Below, in pieces: positions 23,401-36,360 of a DNA stretch of 64,000 nucleotides (positions are counted from its first letter, which is position 1; each line of letters opens with the position of its first letter). The position numbers and the translations under genes were made by a program. The notes below the pieces were generated by a model. It ran no database searches and was not told the DNA's origin. It saw nothing but the letters and a program-made list of their open reading frames with translations. Location of the stretch: contig KB308745.1 in NCBI GenBank assembly GCA_000328365.1, positions 32,230-96,229 of the forward strand. The letters run 5' to 3'. This DNA is from Capitella teleta (taxonomy: Eukaryota > Annelida > Polychaeta > Capitellidae).

Positions 23401-24820
23401 ATAAAACTTTGCATAATTTTAGTTCTAATATGTGTCGGCGCATTGAACACTGATCGGGAACAATGCAAGTTTAAAGCCAAACATGGCGGCCCGAGCGACA
23501 ACGGAAATTGCTGAAACAAAGTGAGGATGTGGCGTGTGCCTCGGTGTCTAATTCTGCATTGCATGGAGATTGGCACTCTATTCGCACGCTAGTTGGATGC
23601 ATATCTACACTTAAGCATACCTGTGCAATCTATGTGGTTACAGAAGACCCGGTGATGTATAATTATCGCTGTGCGTTTAAATATATGCATGCTAAAGCAC
23701 CACTCTTATGTCTCGGCTACTCCAATAAGCAATGCGGGTTGCTCTCATCCTGGGCTAACAATGTGCTTCATGCATTTTCATCTCCGGATTTAAGAAGCCA
23801 TATACATGTATGTGCATTAATGCTCTCGCAAACTGTGGCATTTAAGACGCACCAGCAATAATCCAATTTCCTTCCTTATATTATCCGTTTGCGGTGGGCG
23901 ATTGCTGCTGGGTGCGGACAGAGTTTCTTTGATTGAATGGTTGTTTTGTGGTGATACAACAGTGTAATGCACTAGTAGTCTAGTATATTCTAGTTATTAG
24001 CATGTGGTTTACCTTTTACAGATATAGAGGTGCTCTTTGAATCACCAATTATTAAGTGTCTGAATTTGGAGAATCTAAGAGTCATACCACACCGGTAATT
24101 ATCAAGATGTCACGATGAATGATTGACAGTATACTGGTTCAATCGATTTTCTAACACAGAATGCTATTCCTTCAGTTTATAATTTATAAGTACGTGAAGG
24201 TCATGCAGGGTGTGTGTGGCTGAGTGAGCACGGTACTGCAATTAACTCATTTCTGACAAAGCTAATGAAAAATTGAAGATGGCGGCCGGCCTTGGTCCAA
24301 AATTTGTATAGCTGCGGGGTTGAGTGGCACCTCACATGCAGCATCCCACGAAGAGCACAAAGGGATATGCAGCAGTTTTCACTTCTAAACTGATTCACAG
24401 ATCTACACACGCCTTCAACGAGGCCATCAAAACCGACACAAGCATTCTCTATTACACAAGCTCTGTTCTATTGAGATTATGTCTGCATGAAAGAAATACA
24501 CGCAGATTATGCAAATAGTGAATGAGGGCTTCCCTGATTTTTCTCATTACGTTCAATATATTTTTCATTCAAGAGTAACAACACACACAAAATCCCGGAC
24601 CAGAGGCACCGATTTTCCGTGAAATTCATTCCAAAATGTGTACATAATTCAAAAGGGTGAAAAGGGGGTTTCCTTCCTGTTCATCTGCTGTGTTCTTTTG
24701 CATTTTTTACCTCTTTCAACGTACAAGCTTCCGGTTGCTAGGCACGTTATCCAATAAACACTGACACCAACATTCTTGACAGATCTGATCAGGAAAAGCG
24801 GCCACTATAAGTCAATATAG
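23401..24820. other. Intergenic, no gene seen
   Basis: A frame at 23508-23861 has no homology I recognise and no splice context. The remainder is AT-rich. Confidence 0.45.
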
Positions 24821-25336
24821 TTATTGATCATTGTCCTCCGTTTTTAATGGTGCCTCTCGTTCGCTGAGAGGGAACGGGAGGTGCTGGAGGAACGCTTTTA
24901 ATCTGTTCTCGTACTTCTGATGCACTGCGTCCTTGTGGGCTTCCTGTTCCGCCAGAGACATGACTGGTTCTGATGGTGGGGCACTGGTGGAGGTGGTGGT
25001 CTTCTCTGGTGTTGTCTGAGTTTGCAGTTCATCTTCCTGTCGATTTCGTTCAACTGCTTGCAGCAACTGGGCAGCATATTCTCGTTCTGCTGCAACCTCT
25101 GCTTGTTCTACTAGTGTTGCAATCAGTTTAAAAGTGAGAGGGTTGAATCCGAATTCTGCAGTTGATGGAGCGGTTTTGCTCTGCGTCTCCATGGCAGGCT
25201 GCTCGTCATCCTCGGCCACTAACTCCTTGAGTTCATCCTTGATGATATCATCACCCAGGATTTCCCCATCCGACTGAGAAGGCGCTCCAAGGACGAGAGT
25301 TCCCAGGGCAAGACAGAGAATGAAAGCTGTCCTCAT
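24821..25336 (-). CDS. Small secreted acidic protein, unknown family
   Basis: One coding exon of 171 aa. The ATG at 25336 directly follows an acceptor (atatttccag|ATG), so the 5' leader is spliced on and this start is favoured over the longer open frame. The protein begins with a clear signal peptide (MRTAFILCLALGTLVLGAPS). The mature part is acidic (DGEILGDDIIKDELKELVAEDDE), has a helical middle (FKLIATLVEQAEVAAEREYAAQLLQAVERN), a Thr/Ser/Pro linker (TTPEKTTTSTSAPP), and a charged C-terminal helix. It has no Cys in the mature region. It could be an extracellular matrix or granule protein, or a peptide precursor. I do not recognise it. A TATA promoter with a leader exon near 30.7 kb on the same strand is a possible driver. 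Confidence 0.75.
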   Translation of the reverse strand: MRTAFILCLALGTLVLGAPSQSDGEILGDDIIKDELKELVAEDDEQPAMETQSKTAPSTAEFGFNPLTFKLIATLVEQAEVAAEREYAAQLLQAVERNRQEDELQTQTTPEKTTTSTSAPPSEPVMSLAEQEAHKDAVHQKYENRLKAFLQHLPFPLSEREAPLKTEDNDQ

Positions 25337-28300
25337 CTGGAAATATATATATGCATAGTAATATGAGAGAAGGTAAAAAGGTAATGAATGAGCCTCTTTT
25401 TTATTATCAAGCAATCGTAATAAGAAAACGATCCCATTTTGGACCATTTGTTTTATGTGATACAATAGCACAATATAGACTGCTGAATAATTCCTTTCTC
25501 TCGGTGCTAGGATATGATTGTGCTTCCACGCTATTGGACGTGAATAATCATGGCCTGGTTAATGGTTATCAGTGTCTAACACCAAAATAGTCCTGCTTTC
25601 CTTGCTGTGCATTATTTACAATGCTTACTACTGCTGCCTTCTCTCAAGATAACAACACACAATCATTCAAAAGATACTAATTCTAGCAGAAAACGTCAAC
25701 GGTAACCAATCCCAAGCTCAACTTATGAATCGAGGAATATAGTCCATAGAAATATCATACCATATAGAATATACCAGTAGATTAGGTATATCCTGCTTCT
25801 TCAAACATGATCATATTGGGCTTGCAATGTTGCATCAGTTGTCCAGTAAGATCACGCAGCCAAACGCACACAAATGATTTCACTCAGAAAATATTATGAC
25901 AAGACCGATTCGCCGCAACAACAACACTTCTGAACTGTTAATGCATTTATATGAAAGCATTAGCCTGTAGTTGCTGTAGCCATTGAAGCCAGGCCTGATG
26001 CCTCCAAGCGTTGCGATACAATTACCTGTTGGCGCCATTAATGATCTCACGCAATTAGCTCACCACGGAGAGCGACTCCGAATCGATGGTTGCTGATCCG
26101 GTTTGTCGGTTCATGCAGTACGCTTTTTTAGCGAACTTCTGAGTTAGCGAATAAGTTGAATGGCTCTTAATTATGGTTGTATTATATAACAACATAGGGG
26201 ATGGCCATACGCAAGCCACTGCAATTATTAATTTAGTATGGTGAATAAACCAAAGAGTTTCATTGAAGTGGTTTACTGTGAATAGTAGTAATACGCAGTA
26301 TTGATATCAGTGGTATGCTTGTCAATTTTCTTCCCCGCTCAGCAACCACTTGAGCGCATGATCACTTGCAGACTGAGCACTCAAAGCCATGAATTATGAC
26401 TGAATGTGTCATTGGATATGTTTGTACATTGGCAGCTAAATTCAATATGTTATCGCGATTGCACTTTCAATTACCTGTAAATTAATTTTGTTAATTAATT
26501 TAATTAATTTTGGTTGCTATGACGACGGACAGGAAAGGCGGATTTCAAATTTTACAAGAGTCCGATTTGTTGTTTTTGGAAGGACTGTTCAGGCATTTGA
26601 GATCACCTGAACCTGTCGTAATAATCATCGTGTGTGTCTCTTCACGACGAATCCGATGATCTCAAAATCGTACGGTCCGTCGTGTGCAACTTTGTGTGTT
26701 TGGCGCTGCTCGTCGGCGACAAGGCTGTGGCTATATTCTACCATTGTCTCATTGTCATCATCAATCATCAATCATCATTAACATGATCCACTATTCATGA
26801 GAAGAAATCTTGAACATTAGGACAAGTTCAACCGCTATGTGCAACCTGGAGTTCATACATCCAACCAGGAGTTCGCCGCCTATCTTCTATCAGTGCAGTG
26901 TGAACAAGTTCTGTATCAGAAGGAGAAGAGGAAGGCGTGGTGGAATTCGAAGGCGACTTCGACTTCGAATTCGACTCATAAACTCAAGTTAATCATCCAT
27001 CACCTCATCATTGCCATTCGCCAAAACCATCCCTTCGGGTCCAATAAAGTTATCTTTATCTTTATCTTTATTAAGTACATTTATCCCCAACTCAATGACG
27101 GCCTCCACGATGCCATATTCCGCCAATACCTGCTATTTGTATCGCTCTCAGACCATAGACATAGAGTCCGGCCGCTGTGCGTAGGTGCTGGCTTCTTGAT
27201 GATACCACTGTGTATTATAATGAATGTCACGCTGATCAATTGATCCTATACATGCCTCGCTCACGGATACACGTGTGATGCATTGGTGCAACAATAATTG
27301 AGTGATTTCTATTATCTGGACAACAACATCATGGCATGGTTTCCATAGTTCAATAGAGTTGTTGTATTATTGAACGTTGACTGTTGTGTGGTTGTTACCG
27401 CGGGATGTACTAATAAAATGGGGTGAAAGCCGAGTTAAGTGAAATAGCAGCGATTATCGAAGCGCCATTGGGAATACCGATTATGCTGCTTAGTGCTGAC
27501 TAAAACCCCCTCATCGGTTGCTTGATTCACATTCATATTTCATGCACATTATGAGAATATTCAGACGGCATTCTGTCTGTCTGCTTATGCCTACATTACC
27601 ATTCAAATTGTCATTCGTGCCAACTAAGTTAGTCGATTAGTATTGCTTATATTCGGTATAAAAGTATGCTAAATTAAAAATATAAATTATTACATAATAA
27701 TATATGATCAATCACTTCAACAAAATAAGTAATTTAATCTTAGTTTTGTCTATGTCAGATGAAACCACATTCGAGTCTAAGCGGATATGATTAGCTGTTA
27801 TTAACTGTAAATACCTTTAGTCTGTCGTATACCTATTATTAGTGTACAGTATAAAGACGATCCAACTATTGTGTCAGATCCTTCATTAGATGTGATGCCC
27901 GAAGGCTCATGACATGAAAGGCTTTGGATTAAGGGACCGGATGGAGCTAAGCCACGCCCCTTTTAAGAGGACTGCTGTACCGGGAAAGGGCGAAAGGGAC
28001 AAAGGAAGTCAACAGAGAAGCCTGTTCAGGTCACCAAAGACATTGACACGCAGGTGCGAAGCTATTTGGTTCTATGCACGAATTAAATAATCTATATCAT
28101 ATTATATCAAAGCAAAGCAAAAATCCACTGTGTCGAGATGATCAGTCAAATATTATAGCAACATATAGGCTGTGCCGCTTATGAGGAGGCACTTGAACGC
28201 ACTTTTTGGTGGTGAACTATACAAGTGTTGGGGCCCACCTGCCTCGGCGGTATTAGGCACCTGCTCCGCATGGCACTCTTCCAATGATATCAACAGGACG
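25337..28300. other. No coding exon seen; possible large leader intron
   Basis: No conserved frame on either strand. If the leader exon near 30.7 kb belongs to the secreted-protein gene, this whole stretch is its 5' UTR intron (minus strand). Confidence 0.35.
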
Positions 28301-29002
28301 TTAAAGGGATGGGGAACTTAATTTTAAGTGATGTTCTATTGACTCATAGCACCAATTGAAAGCATTCCGTGCCAAAAACACCATGCCTGGATGCAAGCGT
28401 AAGGAAATAATGCATTTCGAATATCGGGGTTAGCATTGGGCCTATGGGAGAATGGCTTCCATTACAAAGTATAGGAGGCAAACGTCAGCTGAGGGCTTGC
28501 CGTGATTGGTCCCGTTCCCCTCGTGAAGCTATCGATTTCAGCCAATCAGAGCAGATCATCTTCGCCATAAAAGGACATTTTTGTTGTTTACGAAACGAAA
28601 GCGCATGCGTGGTGCACTCTGGCTGACCTTTTTACTGTTGCAGGATGAGAAACATGGTAGGTGTCTTAGAAAATCGCTTCTTAAAATAAGAAAAATAGCA
28701 AAAAATATTTTTTTTTTCGCGCCTGACTGGTGGCAAAATGATTATTCTATCTATTTCCGAAAAGAAAATAAAAAAAATATCCAGGGGTTTAGTCACAGGA
28801 CACGCTGATATGACGAGGCCCATTGTAAAAGATGGGGAACTCGGTGTTTCATCACAGCGACTGACGTCACGCCTAATTAGCAATATATTTCCCGCGAAAT
28901 CGTTAGGAATGATATTCCTTGTGTGGGCCAGGCATAGGAATCACTTTGGTGCATCAAATAACGACTCAAAGTCCATTTTTAACCAGTTCTCCCTCCCTTT
29001 AA
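28301..29002. mobile_element. TTAA-flanked TIR element, piggyBac-type MITE
   Basis: The left end reads TTAA-AGGGATGGGGAACT, and the right end, complemented, reads TTAA-AGGGAGGGAGAACT. Similarity continues inward for about 90 bp with gaps (GCACCAA..., ATTCC..., ATGCCTGG on both sides). TTAA at each outer edge fits the fixed target site of piggyBac-type transposases. No transposase frame lies between the ends, so it is non-autonomous. The arms are quite diverged, which suggests an old copy. Confidence 0.6.
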
Positions 29003-30610
29003 TGTGGTTATATATCTACAATAGATCAACATTCTCGCATGCAGATTGGACAAAAACTAGCTGGTGTGCCCAAATTAACACATTTGGAAATCAAGCCGAA
29101 TGGGCGCGTCCCATGTTCTGTACACTGGTTTACATGTTAATGATTCATCATGCAGCCACCATCACTGCCAATTCTTGAGATAACGGTTATACCCTTTCCT
29201 CGTGACTCAAATATACTCAATTGTATGTGTGTCCAAAAGCATTTATATATGACATAATCTAAAACCTCTTTGTCACTGCATGCTCATGTAGATGCAAAGC
29301 AACAGAGAGTGAATTTGAGACAAAAGTTTAACGCACACAGTTTAAACCAAAGTGGGTTCCCAAGGGAGAACCTAAATTATCTTCATTTGTTGGAGAACAT
29401 TCCCACTCGCTGCTATGAGTTATATAAACCACAACAACTGAACAAGTGGTAAGCTATTCACGAATGCAGATATATTTATGTAATATTAACCACCTACTTC
29501 TAAATGCCCTCGCGTTCTGAATTATTATGTTCAAGAGTACCACATCAAAGTCAGTGGAATTGTTGCTAATTACAAGTATTCAAGTATTACAAGTATTCAA
29601 CTTGCTCTCTTAGCTAAAGGCAGCTTGGATTGTGAGCTATTGTTTTATAAAGGATAATATCAGAAAACTTCATATCACACAGGTCCATCGTTCTGTTAAG
29701 GTATCAAAGGTGTGACACAGATCAACAAGTCTTATCAACAATGCAAGGGGCTGTGTCAAAATCAAGGGCAATTCTGTGTATTATGCAATGTTTCCTATGA
29801 CGTTGCCAATTGGGTCACTTATTATGACGTCACTAGCTTGTTTTGATCCCTTGTTAGTAAAGCTAATGTGACAAGTAAACTGATGACGTACACGCGGCCT
29901 CGGGGACAATGCAACTGCTTTGAAAGCAAGAATTACAGTTGTTACATTATGCAGAACATTATTATATACTAGAGTACGTTAACATATCTGTCACAACGGC
30001 ATTGAATTTTTAACCAGTGTTGGCAAGAGGATTGCAAGAGAAAGACAATCTAATTAGAACAGCAATGGTATCTGCTCTGTGATCGACAGTGTTAAGGAAC
30101 CCTGGAGGAATGTCCTAATCAACTTCTTCTGCCCTTTCGGTCTCGTGGTACCCCTTTCTTCTTTACTTTGTGAAGACAATTGAAGACCATGCTGTCTACC
30201 AGGACTTGTATATTTTCCCATAAGAAATCAATCGTATGATTAATTTTAATCCTTTTACAGATTAGTTGCTAATCTGTAAAACAAAAAAGCGCTTGGGAGG
30301 ATAAAACAAACCCAATTAAAGTGATGATTTATCAGCAATTGTACCATGCCAGGCTATTGGTGTTTTCAAGGAATCTGAGGTATAACCAGGTCAGGTAAGG
30401 AAAACAAAAAATAAACATATGGGGCTATTGCATAATGACGGTGCAATATGAATCACTCATAAAATAATTAATACTAGTATTCAGACAATAATAAAGTTAC
30501 TGAATTTTAATTCAGAATTAATCTTAAAGTCGCATCAATTATAAATATGTGATGGTATTTCTTACCGCATAATCAGCCAATCCCTTGTATACAATGAAAT
30601 ACAGACTCAC
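29003..30610. other. No gene seen; contains a 13-bp hairpin
   Basis: No convincing frame. At 30253-30281 TTTTACAGATTAG pairs perfectly with its complement across a TTG loop. Confidence 0.45.
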
Positions 30611-30752
30611 CTTCTGACCAATACACCGTATAATCCGTGTGGGTGTCTGACTGGATTCTTCGGGGACAAATTGTCACAATTGTTTGCTTTGCGACGCTGT
30701 TTCGAGTGATTGTCGAGCTGCCTCTGCTCAGTCTGCTGCCACTCCCTTTATA
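30611..30752 (-). promoter_or_regulatory. TATA promoter and non-coding leader exon
   Basis: On the minus strand a TATAAA box (complement of 30747-30752) sits in a GC-rich context (ctccgcatataaaggg). A likely start would lie near 30720. About 110 nt further is a strong donor, GAAG|GTGAGT, with the exon ending at 30611. The exon has no useful start codon frame, so it looks like a 5' leader. The next suitable acceptor with an ATG on this strand that I recognise is at 25337. Confidence 0.5.
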
Positions 30753-30860
30753 TGCGGAGAGAGGGAGGGGAGCGCCCCTTTTCCCTATGCAGGGATCCAC
30801 GGGGACCCCTTTCGGGAAAGCCATTTCGTTACTCAGTCACGTATTGAGGCTGACTGCTTA

Positions 30861-32280
30861 GCTCGCGCAACAATTGTAAATGAATTGCTCCACGCATTGA
30901 GGCAGCTTCATTGCGAATACAGTATCAACATTCATTGCAGAACTTTGTTCATAAGTTTAATACTGTATACAGGGTCATCGAGGGTGATAATTATTATTAG
31001 CACCATCTAAACACCATCTGCATTGATAACGTCATGTTTATTGATGAGTTGAAACTGTACTTCAACAATCCAGTTTTGACTAAACTCATTGCATGCGGAA
31101 ATCATTCCTTTTCAGACTCAGTTGATCCAACATTCCACTTGCAATGTGAAATATAGAATGTAATTTTTTTTTCAAGGAAAACGCATAGGATTAGAGTAAG
31201 GTCTCGTATTGTGTATCAGTTAATTTAGATCTCAATTTTGATGAGCCCATTAGCAATTTCTTACTCGGTAAGACTGAATATTGATTCCCCGTTGGTGTTA
31301 ATATATGTTTGCGCCAATCACCATGCATATTTCGCATTCTAGTTACATGTATCGCGGGTATTGTCGAGTGATCAATTAAGTCTGGGAAGACATTCCAGAC
31401 ATATATAAGGACATTGGTAATCGAGTAGAGCAGACGATACGGCAATTTAGTGTCAGATGACATGGGGTCTGGCTATTACAATATATCAATATATACATAT
31501 ATATTTTTTTGTGGTACAGTGTGCCTGTACAATCTTAAACCTCCAACTGATGTATGTCTGTACGTAGAACAAAATTCCTTCAATAGGTCATACCGATTTC
31601 ACCTGTATATAATTATGCCGTACGTGTACACCATCTGCACACATCTACTTCACTTATTGACTTACCTCCAGCGACATGGCTTCCATATTTCAAGAGAATC
31701 TCGCTTTATTTCCTGATAAGACTGTCAGATATACACCGTAATGTGTCTACAAAGAATGGTTGTGAATAAGGACAAGTTATGCAATCCTCATGGTACCAAC
31801 GATATCGAAGTACAGATGCGGAAATACTACACCGACAATGCAGACATGATCTGGTTGATAATTGAAGCAAAGGAAACTCTCGCTTCCTGTTCACAGCTTC
31901 CGTGTTGATGTTCTTAATTGTGCATTCGTGGCTTCCAGGTTGAGGCCTTCGTTCTTCGTAACCAGGCACTTCACCTACTGAGCGCCACCAATGTTATAAT
32001 CGTGAGTGTATTGCGACTGTTTCACACAGAGCATATATGCTAATACTGTGTGTGCCATGCTTCCATCAACTAGCTCTTCAAGTTTAAATATGATATTTTT
32101 AGACATTGCATGGAATGGGATGTGCTCAGATTGTCTGGTGTGTCTTATTTGGACAATGAGCCAACTACAAATGCTTTGCACATTTTGAATTATCTTCGCC
32201 TTCCCGGGTGTGGTGACTAATGGATAAAACAGCAGTATTTCAAAACCCTATAGATTCATGATTTCAAATTTCAAATTTCA
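30861..32280. other. Intergenic, no gene seen
   Basis: Only short frames of poor composition are seen on both strands. Confidence 0.45.
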
Positions 32281-33845
32281 AATTACAACCGAGCACTTTA
32301 AAGAACTGCTGAGACAGTCTCTATGTCCTTCTGGCTATCCTCTTTGCCAAAGTTTCACAGAAAGAGTCTTTCCGACAGAGTGCGAGCTGGCTGCCGTTGT
32401 TCCTGTTTACAAGAATAAAGGCTAACGCACAGACCCCAACCAGTACAGGCCCATCTCCCTGACATCTTGTGTCGGGAAGGAAATGACAAAATTATTAATG
32501 ATGCCCTCCTCCAGCACCTGATGGGCAACGAACTCATCGTTGAGAACCAGTTCGGCTTTTTTCCTCATCACTCCACAACGGACCAAATTGCTCTGCTTCT
32601 GCACGAGCTCCTAGCAGCGACCACAACACAGAAATCTGTAGCTGCCTGCTTCTTAGATCTCTCAGCCGCATTCGACTCCATGCCACACCCAGCAATCCGA
32701 CAGAAATTGCCTGCTTATGGCGTGCGTGGACGATTATTCCGCTGGATTGAATCTTACCTTAGTTGCAGTACCCAGTATGTCGTTGCCGACAAGTCCTCGT
32801 CACCAATAGCCCAAGTCAACTCAGGTGTGCTATAGGGAAGCTTATTGCCCCAACTCTATTCTCTCTTCATCAATGACTTGTGCCACAGCCTCTCTGCAAA
32901 TACGAGCCTCTCTCACCCTGACTGTCAACCTGAAGCACTTGTTTATGCAGATGATAAGATGTTTTATCGCACTGGAAAGGACCCAGCTCTTATCTGCACT
33001 ACTATCGAAGAAGACCTGCTAATTGCAGCCAAATGGGCAGAAATTTGGGGAATGCGCTTCAATGCAAGCAAAACAGTGGCCATGTTAATTCATCTCCCAC
33101 ACCACCACCACTCCACCGCTCATTCCATTTGCCGGCTCCACTCTCGAGTACAGCCATGAGCACCGTCATCTGGCTTCATTCTAGACAGCGCCCTCAGCCT
33201 ACATGCCCACGTCAATGCGCTGACTGGGAAGGGAGCAACAGAGGTGTTTCTTCTCCGACGGCTATCATATAAAAAGTCAGAAACCATGACCTGCTATTAA
33301 AAATTTACAAAGTGTATGTGAGGCCGCATCTCGAATACGCCTTTCCTGTTTGAGCCGCTCTCACAGCCACACAGACTGGGCTATTAGAAAGCCTGCAACG
33401 CAGAGCCATGCGGATCACTCTCACCGTCCCTCAAACTCATCACATCACGGACGCTGACTACGCAGCCCTCACATCACATCACTAGGACATCGCCGAAATT
33501 TCGCCCTCGCCTGCTTTATGTTCAAGCTATATAACAACCGTCTCCCGCGCAAACTTTCCAAATATAAACCAGGGCCACATATCAACCCATATAATACGCG
33601 GAACTATGTTTTGTGTGTCCCATATGTGACTCACCTGTGCCTTCGCCTTTTGGACCGTTCACCTTTCATCTTCGGACTTCATTCCATCTGCATTTCATTC
33701 TCTTCCGGACATTTCATCTTTCACAACATTTCTCCGCAATTCGCCCTCTTACATGCCACTCGCGCATTTGTTTCTGAAATAATTTGCACATTTTGACCTG
33801 TCAAGATATGACATCACTGAATAACAGATTCTAGAAATAAATAAA
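32281..33845 (+). mobile_element. Decayed LINE, reverse transcriptase fragment
   Basis: Non-LTR reverse transcriptase in order: ECELAAVVPVYKNKG; DPNQYRPISLTSCVGK; ENQFGFFPHHSTTDQI (about 32530-32590); the catalytic ACFLDLSAAFDSMPH; then LVYADDKMFY (about 32940-32970) and KWAEIWGMRFNASKT. The C-terminal part has YKVYVRPHLEYAFPV and LESLQRRAMRITLTVPQT. The main frame is interrupted by several stops and frame changes. The endonuclease end is missing, so the copy is 5'-truncated. An A-rich AAATAAATAAAAAC stretch at about 33835-33848 may be its tail. Motif style fits the Jockey/CR1 group. The clade cannot be fixed by eye. Confidence 0.85.
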
Positions 33846-35005
33846 AACTTTTGGTCAATCGATGTTCAGTCATTTTCCTATTTTCTCAGAGCTACATAAC
33901 CGATTGTGGAGACGCTGCAAGCGGTTTTGGTTTTGGATTTGACGTTCCACACAGTAATCATCGATCATGCGCAGTAGTAACAAAGTAATGTATAAATCCT
34001 GGGTCACAATTGAAAGATTGGGTTGTCTAATACTACAGACGCTTCGGATGCTCAATTTTTGTGGTTATATCATAACCATGTGTGGTTATATCATAATCAG
34101 ATGCCAATCAACTTTCTCTATTGAGAATTTAATAATAGTTACTTGATGTAATTAGTACTTACAGATGAGTAATTAATACTAATTATAGACAATAATTATG
34201 ATCATGGTTATGAAATTCTGTCAACCGTACAATTGGAAAATGTGTGAACCCTGCGGTGGTTGCAATTGGTTAAGATTGATTGATATAACGCTGGAACTTT
34301 TCTAAAGGTTGGATTTTTATGATGTGCGGCGCTAATCAGGTCATTAATTGTAGACGTGACATATGCAACTACTGAACAACGAGAGATTAAGTTTCGATGA
34401 CTTCAAGGGCATAAAATTTAAAATTCGAACCAGGGGCTGGTTATTATGTAGTTCCGACCCGTGGTATACCGGTACGGCGTCTGTAGGTCAGCTAATTTTC
34501 TACAAAAGGATCGTGCGCATCCGCCCTCGCAAAAGGAAGCAGAGCTCCCTCCCTCGGAAATTATGTTTGCCCACGATGGTTGAAATGCATTGCGAAGAAA
34601 GGTCATGAACGTCCAAACGTATGTCACATAAGTGACACCCGTGAAGCGTGGACAAGTCAGATGTAGAGTTGTAGACTGCGTTATGATGCAACCGCATTGC
34701 ATCGCTATTCAATCGGGGTGCATCCAATCATAGCTCATAAGCTCATAACGCCCGCTGGCAAATAATTATGCGCCACGTGGAAACGGCGTGCTGGAACCAG
34801 TACACCATATCAATTTAACTTGGCATCACTTTCATCAAATAGTATTACCACTGGCATAAGTGAGACCGTAAATCATGTGTTTTGTGTGACTGGCAACTCC
34901 ATGTGAAAATAAGATTTCCAAGTTTACTTACTTATTAATCTATTTTGACTAATTATTGTATAAATATTGCCATTATACGACAGTATTATTCAGCTTATTT
35001 TGCAG
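33846..35005. other. Intergenic, no gene seen
   Basis: Contains a short tandem pair of tgtggttatatcataa near 34080. No convincing gene. Confidence 0.4.
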
Positions 35006-35258
35006 GGAAGCTCCGTCTGTCTGTATTATATTATTCAAAGGTGTCGGAGAGATTGAAGAACATTTGACGGTGGAGGTTTTGCCACTCCGTCTAATTTCCT
35101 ATGCATACATCAGCACGGAAGAGATGCCCGCCCTTTTGCACGATACGTACGCTGACATCTTGAGACGCTCTAATTTCCATTTCACCGCTTTGTCCTTTTT
35201 TAAGGAAAATTTTAAATTAAAAATTTCCCTTATGTTACTTACGTGTTTTTTTTTGTAA
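35006..35258 (+). other. Possible isolated coding exon
   Basis: After an acceptor (ttattttgcag) a frame runs about 80 codons with protein-like composition (GVGEIEEHLTVEVLPLRLISYAYISTEEMPALL). A GTAAGT lies right at its end. I find no partner exons and no known domain. It could be an orphan exon, an old gene fragment or chance. Confidence 0.25.
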
Positions 35259-35358
35259 GTCCGTGAGCGAATTTTTATGCGCCGTTTCGTGGAACTCCGT
35301 GAAGTATAATTCAGCAAAATTCACACATTGAATTTTGCGAGTCTGATTCAAATTTGTA

Positions 35359-36360
35359 GGTTAAAGGTCAAAGGTCAAGGTCACAGCGATTTTTCAAAGT
35401 CTCAAATTGGATCGCTTCTAGCTCATTCATTAATTAAGCATGAGTCCCGCAACAAACATCAATCGATCCAGCACATCATTATGTACAACAATGCATGGCG
35501 CTAATAATGCACTCAGATGCACCTTTCTTGCGTAATCTTGCATAATAGTAATTACGACTTTTTCAAATGCAAATATCTCGGTTGTTAAACGGGTTGTGGC
35601 ATTGAAATTTGCAGAGTATATTGCTGGTATAGCCATCTTATGAAATTATAAGTTTAAATTAGGTTGCACCAAGGTCAAGGTCATTGTGGTAATTAAAGCA
35701 TTTAATTGCATGAATTGATGATTATTTCGAATGTTGTGAATTTTGTAACTTTTCTGAGTTGCATACTACGTGTGCTGTCGAGTCTTAGAAGGAAATGTGA
35801 TAATTCAGAATAATTGTGTGTTTTCAGTCGGAACACATATATTAGGCAACACTTAGCCAATTTCATTGCTTCGGTATTCCGTTGAACAAAGTTTGGTATT
35901 GAATATTTTGAATTCGCTCATGTCTGTCAATTAGTAAGTTGCACTTGTTAATGAAGCAAGTCATTTCGGATTAACACTGAAGGTTTGAAGGTCAAAAGTT
36001 TCAGGTCAAGGTCGCAGTGATTTTTCAAAGTTGAAAACTCTATCGCCAATAACTCATTGACTAGTAAGGCTGGAGGCTTGTAACTGGCATCAAGTGATTC
36101 AGTGCATCAATATGTAAAATAAAGCTCGGAAGTATTTCTGCTTCTAGGTGCACCGTTCTTGCGTAATCTTGCATAATAGCAATTATGACTTTTTCAAATG
36201 CCGATAAATCAATGGTTATATAAGTTGTGGACTTGAAATTCGCAGAGTATATGCCACGCATAGACCTCTTACGAAATCCTGATTTTAAATGAAGTTGCTT
36301 GAAATTCTAAATCATTGTGGACATTAAAGCATTTTAATTGCATAATTGGTTATTATTTTG
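35359..36360. repeat. Diverged tandem duplication rich in nuclear-receptor half-sites
   Basis: 35359-35735 and 36000-36360 are two copies of one sequence. They share 'gatttttcaaagt', 'ttcttgcgtaatcttgcataat', 'gactttttcaaatgc' and 'attaaagcat' in the same order. Copy 1 opens with AGGTCAAAGGTCAAGGTCA, that is three AGGTCA half-sites as a DR1 plus a TCAAGGTCA. Copy 2 keeps CAGGTCAAGGTCG. No coding frame. It is probably a dispersed repeat family. Confidence 0.75.

Noticed and set aside
23016-23453. A 145-codon frame as a secreted protein
   Set aside because: Most of it is the 26-bp minisatellite, and the rest lacks protein-like features.
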